Of a stretch of 64,000 nt of DNA, positions 57,442 through 64,000 are shown one piece after another. The number at the start of each line of letters is the position of its first letter. Position 1 is the stretch's first letter. The translations under genes and the position numbers were made by a program. Origin of the DNA: a virus; IMG/VR virus record IMGVR_UViG_3300028559_000029, positions 1 to 64,000 of that record; one strand, given 5' to 3'. The notes under the pieces are model-generated. The model searched no databases. It saw only the letters and a list, made by a program, of their open reading frames with translations, and was not told the DNA's origin.

Positions 57442-57885
57442 ATGAACTTCGAAGAAACACTTGAAGAGTCTTTGGATGGCTTGTGGAATAATCGTCAATA
57501 TGGTGGTACTAATGAATTGCCTAGAAAAGATTATCAACCATACAGCAGTAGTCAAGGATATTCCTTTCCATACCAGAAAGGTTCTCCTCCCGTGTTTCCG
57601 CCAACTGCTCCAGAACCGGAAAAGATTCCATCAATTCCTTGGCCTTTGGATACAGTTACCAGCGATTTAGCAGATAGTTTTGTATATCTTCTTTCTGCAT
57701 ATAGAAAGATGCAACGTTGTGTAAGCGAAAACCCATCAATAAACAAAAGACAAAAATTAGCAATTAAAGTTTTGATGAAATTGACAAAATCTTCATTAAT
57801 AGGAATTAAAAAAGTTGGAAGTAATATATTAAACGTTGCAAATCTAGTAGAGATTGATGCAAAGCAAAATCCTAATATTTTTTAA
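57442..57885 (+). CDS. Unknown Pro-rich protein
   Basis: A 147-residue protein. The N-terminal 75 residues are rich in Pro, Ser, Tyr and Gly (for example KGSPPVFPPTAPEPEKIPSIPWP) and likely flexible. The C-terminal 70 residues are helical and basic (INKRQKLAIKVLMKLTKSSLIGIKK). No family is recognised. It starts one base after the zinc-ribbon gene. Confidence 0.5.
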   Translation: MNFEETLEESLDGLWNNRQYGGTNELPRKDYQPYSSSQGYSFPYQKGSPPVFPPTAPEPEKIPSIPWPLDTVTSDLADSFVYLLSAYRKMQRCVSENPSINKRQKLAIKVLMKLTKSSLIGIKKVGSNILNVANLVEIDAKQNPNIF

Positions 57886-57930
57886 AAATATATCTTTACA
57901 ATTTTTATGATTTGATGTAGTATTCAGATT

Positions 57931-58359
57931 ATGAAAATTAACAAAGAATTAATATTATTTATAAAATCAACACTAACTGTAACACTAACATCTACTCTAA
58001 TAGCACTATCTGCTTGGATGGTGGGACAGAATTATATTGCTGCATTTCTTTTATCTATTAGCATTCAATATATTCTATTTTCTTTTTTTGGGGGATTGTT
58101 TAATAACTATTTTTATCAAATCACAAGACAAAAAGAATTAGATAAGCTTGAGCAACTATCTACCATTCTAGAATGTGCTTATTGTAAAAAGCATAATATA
58201 ATGACTTTTATTCCAGATGAAAATGAAAGAGTAGAATTTGTGTGTGATTCATGTGAAAAAAGAAATTTGGTTAATATCAATTTTACAGTTGCTAGAATTA
58301 CAGAACCAGTTATAAGCAATCAAAGCGCACTCTCGACTCCAACCTTTACAAAAGAATAA
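57931..58359 (+). CDS. Membrane protein with C-terminal zinc-binding motif
   Basis: A 142-residue protein with two adjacent transmembrane segments (residues about 12-31 and 34-56), then a soluble tail with CAYCKKHN and CDSCEKRN, two CxxC pairs that would bind zinc. The zinc domain probably faces the cytoplasm. Function is unknown. The 45-bp gap before it holds a weak TAGTATT element 13 nt from the ATG. Confidence 0.6.
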   Translation: MKINKELILFIKSTLTVTLTSTLIALSAWMVGQNYIAAFLLSISIQYILFSFFGGLFNNYFYQITRQKELDKLEQLSTILECAYCKKHNIMTFIPDENERVEFVCDSCEKRNLVNINFTVARITEPVISNQSALSTPTFTKE

Positions 58360-58361
58360 TC

Positions 58362-58652
58362 ATGAATACTAAAACAAATCCAACTACATGGTGGGAAGAA
58401 ATGCATGGAAAGGCTTCTATGTTATCCAAGTGGATAGCTCTATACGAGGCTGTAAATATTGTTTCGGATAAAGCAGAGGAAAGGGGAGTTTCTCCAGAAA
58501 AGATAGTATATAAGCCAAAAGCAATCAGAGATTATATTACTGCTACCGAGGATATTATTTTAAAGAAAATCCTAATGGAAGATTATAACATAGATGTTTG
58601 TTATTCTGAAGAAAATTCTAATGACCATCTAAATATAAAAATTATTCAATAA
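58362..58652 (+). CDS. Small unknown protein
   Basis: A 96-residue protein with WWEEMHGKASMLSKWIALYEAVNIVSDKAEERG, mainly helical. It starts two bases after the membrane protein and its end overlaps the neck gene on the opposite strand by seven bases. No family is recognised. Confidence 0.5.
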   Translation: MNTKTNPTTWWEEMHGKASMLSKWIALYEAVNIVSDKAEERGVSPEKIVYKPKAIRDYITATEDIILKKILMEDYNIDVCYSEENSNDHLNIKIIQ

Positions 58653-59275
58653 TTTCCATATACAGAAGTATTATCACATGGATTTTCTGTAGCATAATCA
58701 AAGTTATTTAAACTTGCTTCATTGGCTTTATCATTATCATCCAGAGGAATATTTCCCATTCCAGAACCTGGACTATTTGTTTCAAAGCTATAGTCATATC
58801 GCTTACCTTTAAAAAACCAAACATAATGTCCTCCTAGTGGATTTCCTTGAAATTCATCTATTACTTCCGTAAGCTGATAAATTGTTGGTCCTCTTCTAGG
58901 ATAATTTAACCTATCTATACCAAACTCTGATAGCATCATTAAATCACCTGCTCTTGGTTCTGAGGATAAACCATATAGCAATGTAAAATGATATGGGTGG
59001 ATTACTCCGGACATATCACTGTCTGCCAGTATTCCGAATTTTGAAAGTAAAAGAGCATCGTTGTTTAAATTTAATAAAACAATAAGTGGCTTGCCATCGG
59101 TAAAGCCACCATCTGGTTTTTCGCCATATAAGAAATTAAAACTAGAAAGCGGTGCGGTATTGGAATAATAAGAAACTTCTTGTCCATAGATGTTTATTTG
59201 TTCTTTCCACCAATTTGAAAAATTTTGTCTTTCCGTTTGGTTTTTAGTTTTATTTAAATATCTTAAATTTTCCAT
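58646..59275 (-). CDS. Neck protein, gp14-like candidate
   Basis: A 209-residue protein whose pattern follows phage neck proteins of the gp14 type: WWKEQINIYGQEVSYYSN, FLYGE, then LLLSKFGILADSDMSG, EPRAGDLMMLSEFGIDRLNYPRRGPTIYQLTEVID (the 'RP-x-x-GDLI...F-x-I..V..YQLG'-type region). gp14 closes the head-to-tail junction with gp13. T4 gp14 is 256 residues. It starts one base after the 116-residue gene, in a late-type unit. Confidence 0.5.
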   Translation of the reverse strand: MENLRYLNKTKNQTERQNFSNWWKEQINIYGQEVSYYSNTAPLSSFNFLYGEKPDGGFTDGKPLIVLLNLNNDALLLSKFGILADSDMSGVIHPYHFTLLYGLSSEPRAGDLMMLSEFGIDRLNYPRRGPTIYQLTEVIDEFQGNPLGGHYVWFFKGKRYDYSFETNSPGSGMGNIPLDDNDKANEASLNNFDYATENPCDNTSVYGNY

Positions 59276-59276
59276 A

Positions 59277-59627
59277 TTATTTTTTTTGTCTATTTAAATT
59301 AAATTTTTTAGTGTTTGAATCAAAGTTAATCATGATTCCTGTCCTATTTATTGCCTTTGAATAGCTTTTTTCTGGAAGATGTTTTATTCCATATGTTTTT
59401 AAAAGGCGTTGTGCAGCAGCAATTCCAATAGGCCACTTTCCAACCTTATCATATTTTACAATGCTATCTACTATAGGATCATCTTTTCTTCCCGCTGCAC
59501 CATACATTCTTGCAACCTGATTTTGATGTTTTCTGTTTATAGAACGAATTGGATTCTGATGATGTTTTCTAGTATTCGGTGTAAATCTTTCTTTCGAAGC
59601 ATCAAAAAATTTAGAAAAGTTTTCCAT
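59277..59627 (-). CDS. Unknown basic protein
   Basis: A 116-residue basic protein rich in Lys, Arg and Asn (HHQNPIRSINRKHQNQVARMYG). No family is recognised. It is the first gene of a late unit: TAAGTAT starts exactly 12 nt before its ATG, and a terminator lies directly upstream. It is probably a virion or assembly protein by context. Confidence 0.55.
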   Translation of the reverse strand: MENFSKFFDASKERFTPNTRKHHQNPIRSINRKHQNQVARMYGAAGRKDDPIVDSIVKYDKVGKWPIGIAAAQRLLKTYGIKHLPEKSYSKAINRTGIMINFDSNTKKFNLNRQKK

Positions 59628-59632
59628 ATCCT

Positions 59633-59639
59633 ATACTTA
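59633..59639 (-). promoter_or_regulatory. Late promoter of the 59627-58646 unit
   Basis: TAAGTAT on the minus strand begins exactly 12 nt before the ATG at 59627; it is followed by AGGAT, the only part that could act as a short ribosome-binding site. Confidence 0.6.
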
Positions 59640-59650
59640 GTCATAGCAAA

Positions 59651-59681
59651 AAAAAATCCGATACAATGTATCGGATTTTTT
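59651..59681 (-). terminator. Rho-independent (bidirectional-looking) terminator
   Basis: A 14-bp perfect stem, AAAAAATCCGATAC (59651-59664) with GTATCGGATTTTTT (59668-59681), 3-nt loop, flanked by A- and T-runs on both sides. It lies 21 bp after the prohead-core gene stop on the minus strand. Confidence 0.88.
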
Positions 59682-59702
59682 AAATATTATGTTTTTTTTA
59701 TA

Positions 59703-60512
59703 TTACTGATCAAAAAGACCTTTTCCAACCTTAACTCCACCAACATTGTGTTTAGATGGTTTTGTTAATTCTTCTGGATTTGAACGGAAGGGTTCAGGCT
59801 TTCCGTCATATCGAGTTCCTTTAGTAACTTGTGCTTTCTTTTTAGTTACATGAACAGCATTTCTGACTTTTTGATTTGAAGATTTGTTTAATTTATTTTC
59901 TAATCTTTCCTTATTAACAAGCGCATGACCTTCTATTTCAGCCTCAACAGATTCTTCAGAAACTGGATATCCTTCCATATCTTCTTCGTCCATATCCATA
60001 TCTTCTTCATCCATATCCATATCTTCTTCGCCTTCTTCATTTTCTTCTTCGCCAATTAAAGACTCTAAAGCAGCTACAGCACTTTTTAAATGATCGAGAA
60101 CAGCTTCAAGACCTTCTTTTTCAGTTTCTTCGCCTTCTTCTTCTGAAGGTTCGTCGGTGTCTTCCATGTCAAAGTTCATTTCATCCCCAGCTTCATCTTC
60201 AACTTCACCAGAAAAATCTAATGTATCACTATCTTCTTCACCAAATGCTTCTTGAGCTAATATTTTATTATAAAGAAGATCAAATGGATTTTTAGATTCG
60301 CTGCTAACAGATTTAGGAAGTGAATCAGAATCTTGTTCGGAGTGTGGTCCTTTAACTGGTTTTTCAGTTTTTACGGCTTCTGGTCCAGAGTTTTTAACAA
60401 ATTTCTTTGCTTTTTCTGCACCTTCAAGTTCTCCAGTGTTATCAGCTGCAACGCTGGAATTCTTCTTTGTATCTTCGTTTAATACTGAGAGGTATGATTT
60501 CATGAATGACAT
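59703..60512 (-). CDS. Acidic protein, candidate prohead core/scaffold component
   Basis: A 269-residue protein. The centre (residues about 90-195) is extremely rich in Glu and Asp with a repeated MDMDEED motif, flanked by Lys-rich and flexible regions. Small, highly acidic proteins (gp67, gp68 type) fill the T4 prohead core and are later cut by the prohead protease. This composition and the late promoter form GGTAAATAT support such a role, without motif proof. An in-frame ATG three codons downstream is an alternative start. Confidence 0.5.
   Translation of the reverse strand: MSFMKSYLSVLNEDTKKNSSVAADNTGELEGAEKAKKFVKNSGPEAVKTEKPVKGPHSEQDSDSLPKSVSSESKNPFDLLYNKILAQEAFGEEDSDTLDFSGEVEDEAGDEMNFDMEDTDEPSEEEGEETEKEGLEAVLDHLKSAVAALESLIGEEENEEGEEDMDMDEEDMDMDEEDMEGYPVSEESVEAEIEGHALVNKERLENKLNKSSNQKVRNAVHVTKKKAQVTKGTRYDGKPEPFRSNPEELTKPSKHNVGGVKVGKGLFDQ
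59979..60030. repeat. 21-bp tandem repeats coding for MDMDEED
   Basis: About two and a half copies of a 21-bp unit (starts 59979, 60000, 60021) within the acidic gene; on the minus strand they encode Asp/Glu/Met heptapeptides. Confidence 0.85.
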
Positions 60513-60532
60513 ATAGTTGTATTGTTGTAATG

Positions 60533-60541
60533 ATATTTACC
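60533..60541 (-). promoter_or_regulatory. Late-type promoter element of the acidic-protein gene
   Basis: GGTAAATAT on the minus strand with TAAATAT 27 nt before the ATG at 60512. The leader would be about 15 nt longer than at the other late genes and begins AC/T-rich. Confidence 0.45.
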
Positions 60542-60583
60542 TCGAATTATTACATTTCAACAAAAAAAATATTTTTTTTTATT

Positions 60584-61402
60584 TTAATTTTTTGAACTTA
60601 ACATCATTTCTGCTTCGTGTTTAAAATCTATTGGAGAAATTAATTCATAATCATTTTCTCCAGCAACCCAAACAATATAAGAAGAGTGTATTTTAAATGG
60701 AGAATTTCTTTCAAATATCAAACTATACAATGAAAGTTGAAAACTATATTTTGTATGTTCACATTTTGAAATATGTTCAAATGGTTTTAAAAAATTTTCA
60801 CCATATGAATTTTTTCTTTCAATTTTTTTATTAGTTTTATAATCAAAAATAACAAATTCTTTTGTTTTTTTGTTATAAGAAAGATTGTCTATTGTTCCGC
60901 AAATCGTAGATTCTTTATCTCCTATTACAAATTCCGACTTAATAAGAATATGATCTTGTTTCCACCATTCATAAAAATTTCTAAAATTTCTTATAAGAAT
61001 AGCCATTTCATTGTAATATTTTTCAATTTCAGAGTTTTCACAAAAGAATAATTCTCCTTTTGGTGACATAAAATTAACAAATGCTTCTCTATCTATTGGA
61101 ACAATTCTACGTTCTAAGAAATTTTCAACATGTAAATGAAATTCTGAACCCTTGTGACAAGAATAATTTTTATTTTTCTCCCACTTTTCGAGAATAGTTT
61201 TTACAGGAACTTTTTCCTTTTTGGCTACTCTTGCTGCGATTACATCAGTATTAAAAGGTTTTTCATAACTAGAAATAAGACCCGAAACAGAAGTTTTAGC
61301 TTTTTTTCCTGAAATTTCATATGTATGATTTTTTTCAAAAAATTTAATATCTGAAAAGGAATCGTATAATTCTATAATGGTATCTAAATTAGGAGTTTTC
61401 AT
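60584..61402 (-). CDS. PD-(D/E)XK superfamily nuclease (Cas4/RecB-like)
   Basis: A 272-residue protein. Motifs: GSEFHLHVENFL (His motif, about residues 85), SEFVIGDKESTICGTIDNL (Glu and catalytic Asp, near 155-170), EFVIFDYKTNKK (the D/E-x-K, near 178) and YSFQLSLYSLIF (QxxxY, near 222). These fit a RecB/Cas4-type exonuclease. T4 lacks a clear equivalent. Its start overlaps the AAA ATPase stop by four bases (ATGA), so the two are coupled. The rest of the protein shows no zinc-binding cluster of Cys. Confidence 0.82.
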   Translation of the reverse strand: MKTPNLDTIIELYDSFSDIKFFEKNHTYEISGKKAKTSVSGLISSYEKPFNTDVIAARVAKKEKVPVKTILEKWEKNKNYSCHKGSEFHLHVENFLERRIVPIDREAFVNFMSPKGELFFCENSEIEKYYNEMAILIRNFRNFYEWWKQDHILIKSEFVIGDKESTICGTIDNLSYNKKTKEFVIFDYKTNKKIERKNSYGENFLKPFEHISKCEHTKYSFQLSLYSLIFERNSPFKIHSSYIVWVAGENDYELISPIDFKHEAEMMLSSKN

Positions 61403-62685
61403 TGTCCAAATCCAATCATACGATTTAATTTTGTCTTTTTATCTAAGAAATCCACTTTAGTTTGTAGATTATATATATCTGCTAATGAAGTATCGTTTGT
61501 TATTTCGCTTTCTACAAAATCCGCAGGATAGTTAAGACTATTTGCAAGCATCTTTGCATCTGTTGTTGATAATAGTCCAAATTCATAATCTATCTGCAAG
61601 CGTCCTTTGCGTCTAAGAGCTTCATCGATATCATGCTTAGAGCAATTATATGTAACTATAATAGAAGTTTTCATAATGTCGCTCATGATTCCATCTGAAA
61701 GATTCAACAGAGAAGAAACCGCAGAGGAACTTCCACCGTCTTCTCGCTTTAAAATGGCTTTCTCCGCATCTTCTAAGATGATAACTGAATTTGGCTTTCT
61801 AAGAAGTATAGAAAGGCTATTAGGATCTGTAGTAAAGTATTCCAACATATTTGTAGGAACATAAATAAAATCCTTTTCTACTTGAGTAGTTAGATATTTT
61901 ATATATGTTGTCTTTCCCGTACCCGGAGAACCATGAAACATATACAGTCCATTTGTTTTTGTTTTTAGTCGTTCTAAAATAGTTTCATTTATTTCTGAAA
62001 AACCACTTCCATAATTAAGTTCAATGTCTACAGTTCTTGAATTATCTAATTTTATCGGTTCAAAATCATATTCTCCATATTGATTCTTAATGAAAATATG
62101 AATTCTTCCCTTTGTTTTTGTCAATATAAATGGGTCAAAATCTTCTAAAGGAAATTTTTGAACAGTAATTGGAGCACAGAATAGAATAGAAAAAGTTTTA
62201 TTGCTTTCATTATAACCACCTTCCACGTCTTCTGATTCGTCGATAATAATATTACTAGGAGGAGAACTCAAACTACTATTTGACATATACTCGCAATCGT
62301 CCGGTTGGTTTTTCATGGAAAGACGAACATATATATTTTTATAATAAAACCAAAAAGTTCCTCCTCGAATACCTTCATAAAAATCTTTTTTAACAAAATT
62401 GCTCTTTCCGACAGAAGTATACGATAAGAGTTTTCCCTTTTTAAGTAGATGCTTGAGAGAAAGTCCAGTATATTCATCGTCTGAATAGAAAAACCCCGCA
62501 CAATGACCATATTTTTTTTCTATGTATTTTCTTATCGGAAACTCATTATCGTTGATGGTATTATAAAAAGATTCAGTATTTCCTTCAATAAAGATAGACT
62601 GTATTTGGTTTTGTTTTAATGAGAGCATGGTCTTTACCATATGGGAATACGAATAAAAGGCAAGCTTTTTTTTAAAATATTCCAT
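61399..62685 (-). CDS. AAA ATPase (BCS1-like)
   Basis: A 428-residue protein. Residues about 215-360 form an AAA core: Walker A HGSPGTGKTTYIKYL (about 254), Walker B SVIILEDAEKAI (about 302), sensor 1 SIIVTYNCS, and the arginine-finger segment DEALRRKGRLQIDYEFG, as in BCS1-type proteins. The N-terminal 200 residues are beta-rich, unlike mitochondrial BCS1, and not recognised. It precedes the nuclease with four bases of overlap. Its ATG faces the HExxH gene across an 7-bp gap. Confidence 0.78.
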   Translation of the reverse strand: MEYFKKKLAFYSYSHMVKTMLSLKQNQIQSIFIEGNTESFYNTINDNEFPIRKYIEKKYGHCAGFFYSDDEYTGLSLKHLLKKGKLLSYTSVGKSNFVKKDFYEGIRGGTFWFYYKNIYVRLSMKNQPDDCEYMSNSSLSSPPSNIIIDESEDVEGGYNESNKTFSILFCAPITVQKFPLEDFDPFILTKTKGRIHIFIKNQYGEYDFEPIKLDNSRTVDIELNYGSGFSEINETILERLKTKTNGLYMFHGSPGTGKTTYIKYLTTQVEKDFIYVPTNMLEYFTTDPNSLSILLRKPNSVIILEDAEKAILKREDGGSSSAVSSLLNLSDGIMSDIMKTSIIVTYNCSKHDIDEALRRKGRLQIDYEFGLLSTTDAKMLANSLNYPADFVESEITNDTSLADIYNLQTKVDFLDKKTKLNRMIGFGQ

Positions 62686-62692
62686 AATTATT

Positions 62693-63067
62693 ATGTATAT
62701 GAAAAAGCTATCAAAAAAACAAATTTATGAAATTCATGAAAAATGCGTAAATTTGGTAAAAAGAAAACCAGCAGACTTTTTTTCATTTAGGAAAATGAGA
62801 GCATCGGTAGGATTGTGTAATTGGACAGACATCGAATTGGATTATAGGAGAGATTTATTATCAACGGCATATCATGAATGTGTTCATTACTTGTTTCCCG
62901 ATTATTCAGAAAGCATGGTTAAATATACGGAGAGTAGAATAGTAAATGTTTGTGATTCATTAGACTTAGCATATTTTTTAAAAATATTGTCCAACAAGTT
63001 ATATAAATCTGAATTACACAAAAAATTATCTAAGCAAAAAAAAGCTTTGACATCTGGAAAAAAATAG
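62693..63067 (+). CDS. Putative zinc metalloprotease-like protein with HECVH motif
   Basis: A 124-residue protein with AYHECVHYLFPDYSE (residues about 62-76), an HExxH metal site, followed by a Glu in KYTESRIVN that could be the third ligand. This resembles small SprT/ImmA-type metallopeptidases, though the protein is very short. Basic residues dominate both ends. Either the ATG at 62693 or the one at 62699 (MKKLSKKQ) could be used. It lies upstream of nrdB with 35 bp between. Confidence 0.6.
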   Translation: MYMKKLSKKQIYEIHEKCVNLVKRKPADFFSFRKMRASVGLCNWTDIELDYRRDLLSTAYHECVHYLFPDYSESMVKYTESRIVNVCDSLDLAYFLKILSNKLYKSELHKKLSKQKKALTSGKK

Positions 63068-63089
63068 AAGACAATCAGGGAACTTTTAT

Positions 63090-63096
63090 TAAATAT
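63090..63096 (+). promoter_or_regulatory. Late-type element before nrdB
   Basis: TAAATAT on the plus strand, 13 nt before the ATG at 63103. It resembles the late elements, but ribonucleotide reductase is normally an early or middle gene, so this may be coincidence or a composite promoter. Confidence 0.35.
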
Positions 63097-63102
63097 ACAC
63101 AT

Positions 63103-64000
63103 ATGATATTCGAAGAACAAATCTCGCGCAAACCAAATAACTATCCATGGACTGAAAAATTTATTGAATCTATGCACAATGGATTTTGGACAGACAAAGA
63201 ATTTTCATTTAAATCTGATGTTCAACAGTTTAAAGTAAATTTAACCGATCAAGAAAGAGAAATAGTTATACGAACATTATCTGCAATTGGACAGATTGAA
63301 ATTGCAGTAAAATCTTTTTGGGCAAAGCTTGGTGAGAATCTTCCACATCCATCTTTACAAGATTTGGGATATGTTATGGCAAACACGGAAGTCATCCACA
63401 ACAATGCATATGAACGTCTTATTTCTATTCTTGGTTTGGAAGATGTTTTTGAAGAAAATCTAAAACTCGACTGGATTCAAGGCAGAGTCAAATATCTTAA
63501 AAAATATACTCATCGTTATTATAAAGACTCTAAAAAGCAATATGTTTATGCATTAACTCTTTTTACATTATTTGTTGAAAATGTTTCTTTGTTTTCTCAA
63601 TTCTATGTAATCAATTGGTTTGCTCGTTTTAAAAATGTTCTTAAAGATACTGATCAACAGGTAAAATATACTCGCAACGAAGAAAATATTCATGGTATGG
63701 TTGGTGCTCAAATTATCAATACTATTAGAGACGAATATCCAGATCTTTTTGATGATGAATTTGTAAATAAAATTGTAGCGGAAGCTAAAGACGCATATGA
63801 AGCAGAAGCAAAAATTATTGATTGGATGATAAATGGAATCAAAGAAGAGGGTCTTAGTGCTGTTATTCTCAAAGAATTTGTTAAAAATAGAATCAATGAA
63901 TCTCTTAAAATGATTGGATTTCCTGCTGCTTTTGAAATTGACAAAAATCTTATTTCTTCTACAATGTGGTTTCAGGAGGAATTATTGGGCAATAACATGA
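63103..64000 (+). CDS. nrdB: Ribonucleotide reductase small subunit, class I (partial)
   Basis: The frame is open to the right edge: 299 codons, no stop. Metal-ligand motifs of class Ia R2: QIEIAVKSFW (first carboxylate), NTEVIHNNAYERL (E-x-x-H, with the Tyr four residues after His in the position of the radical Tyr), LFVENVSLFS (Glu) and RNEENIHGMVG (E-x-x-H). It makes the radical used to reduce ribonucleotides to dNTPs. The large subunit is expected outside the window. It follows the HExxH gene. Confidence 0.93.
   Translation, partial: MIFEEQISRKPNNYPWTEKFIESMHNGFWTDKEFSFKSDVQQFKVNLTDQEREIVIRTLSAIGQIEIAVKSFWAKLGENLPHPSLQDLGYVMANTEVIHNNAYERLISILGLEDVFEENLKLDWIQGRVKYLKKYTHRYYKDSKKQYVYALTLFTLFVENVSLFSQFYVINWFARFKNVLKDTDQQVKYTRNEENIHGMVGAQIINTIRDEYPDLFDDEFVNKIVAEAKDAYEAEAKIIDWMINGIKEEGLSAVILKEFVKNRINESLKMIGFPAAFEIDKNLISSTMWFQEELLGNNM

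Noticed and set aside
1-64000. tRNA genes and CRISPR arrays
   Set aside because: Intergenic gaps are nearly all below 100 bp. No cloverleaf-like segment or regularly spaced direct repeats were seen; a tRNA scan was not possible.

Overview
This window is a 64 kb piece of the genome of a large, strongly AT-rich, T4-like contractile-tailed phage (class Caudoviricetes, myovirus). The T4 core is recognisable throughout: recombination (UvsX, UvsY, UvsW, gp46/gp47), replication (family B DNA polymerase, gp41-type helicase, gp32-type ssDNA-binding protein, gp45-type clamp), late transcription (gp55-type sigma), nucleotide metabolism (ThyX, a gp1-type dNMP kinase, NrdB), packaging (gp17-type large terminase) and the tail (sheath, tube, tube cap and initiator, tape measure, wedge, hub, spike). 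Extra genes are of kinds often met in environmental, especially marine, T4-like phages: PhoH, a sulfotransferase, many glycosyltransferases and FkbM methyltransferases. The host cannot be read from the sequence. Most genes have no clear Shine-Dalgarno sequence, and a tail-fibre-region protein carries bacterial autotransporter-type beta repeats.

Layout. 1-2031 (+): end of a tail-fibre gene, a beta-repeat adhesin and a small protein. 2126-5592 (-): six genes including a sulfotransferase, a GT9-like glycosyltransferase and a GIY-YIG nuclease. 5621-9084 (+): uvsY, uvsW, gene 55, gene 47. 9081-20740 (+): an uninterrupted 12-gene glycan cassette (glycosyltransferases, two SDR sugar epimerases, FkbM methyltransferases) lying between gene 47 and gene 46. 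20796-36817 (+): gene 46, another glycosyltransferase, DNA polymerase, ThyX with an intein, UvsX, helicase, a DHH phosphoesterase, two small genes in the positions of T4 33 and 59, gp32, gp45 and several unknowns. 36806-55896 (-, apart from a dNMP kinase at 41355-41972): spike, hub, terminase, wedge, tube cap, tape measure, hub assembly, tube initiator, tube, sheath. 55987-58652 (+): PhoH and small zinc-ribbon and membrane proteins. 58646-60512 (-): neck and prohead-core-like genes. 60584-62685 (-): a PD-(D/E)XK nuclease with a BCS1-like AAA ATPase. 62693-64000 (+): an HExxH protein and the start of nrdB.

Regulation. Two promoter classes are visible and both place the predicted transcription start at or next to the AUG. 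Replication genes (thyX, uvsX, helicase, probably polymerase) have sigma70-like promoters whose -10 hexamer begins exactly 12 nt before the ATG. Late genes have a TAA(A/G)TAT element, in six cases also starting exactly 12 nt before the ATG. The phage therefore seems to use leaderless or nearly leaderless mRNAs widely. A TTTCTAGG octamer recurs 27-29 nt before the ATG of polymerase, uvsX and helicase, and the polymerase start codon lies in a 13-bp perfect stem.

The strongest candidates for something new are the glycan cassette that separates genes 47 and 46, the intein at the RHRX7S catalytic signature of ThyX, and the leaderless promoter architecture. All functional names come from reading motifs and gene order; no database search was run.
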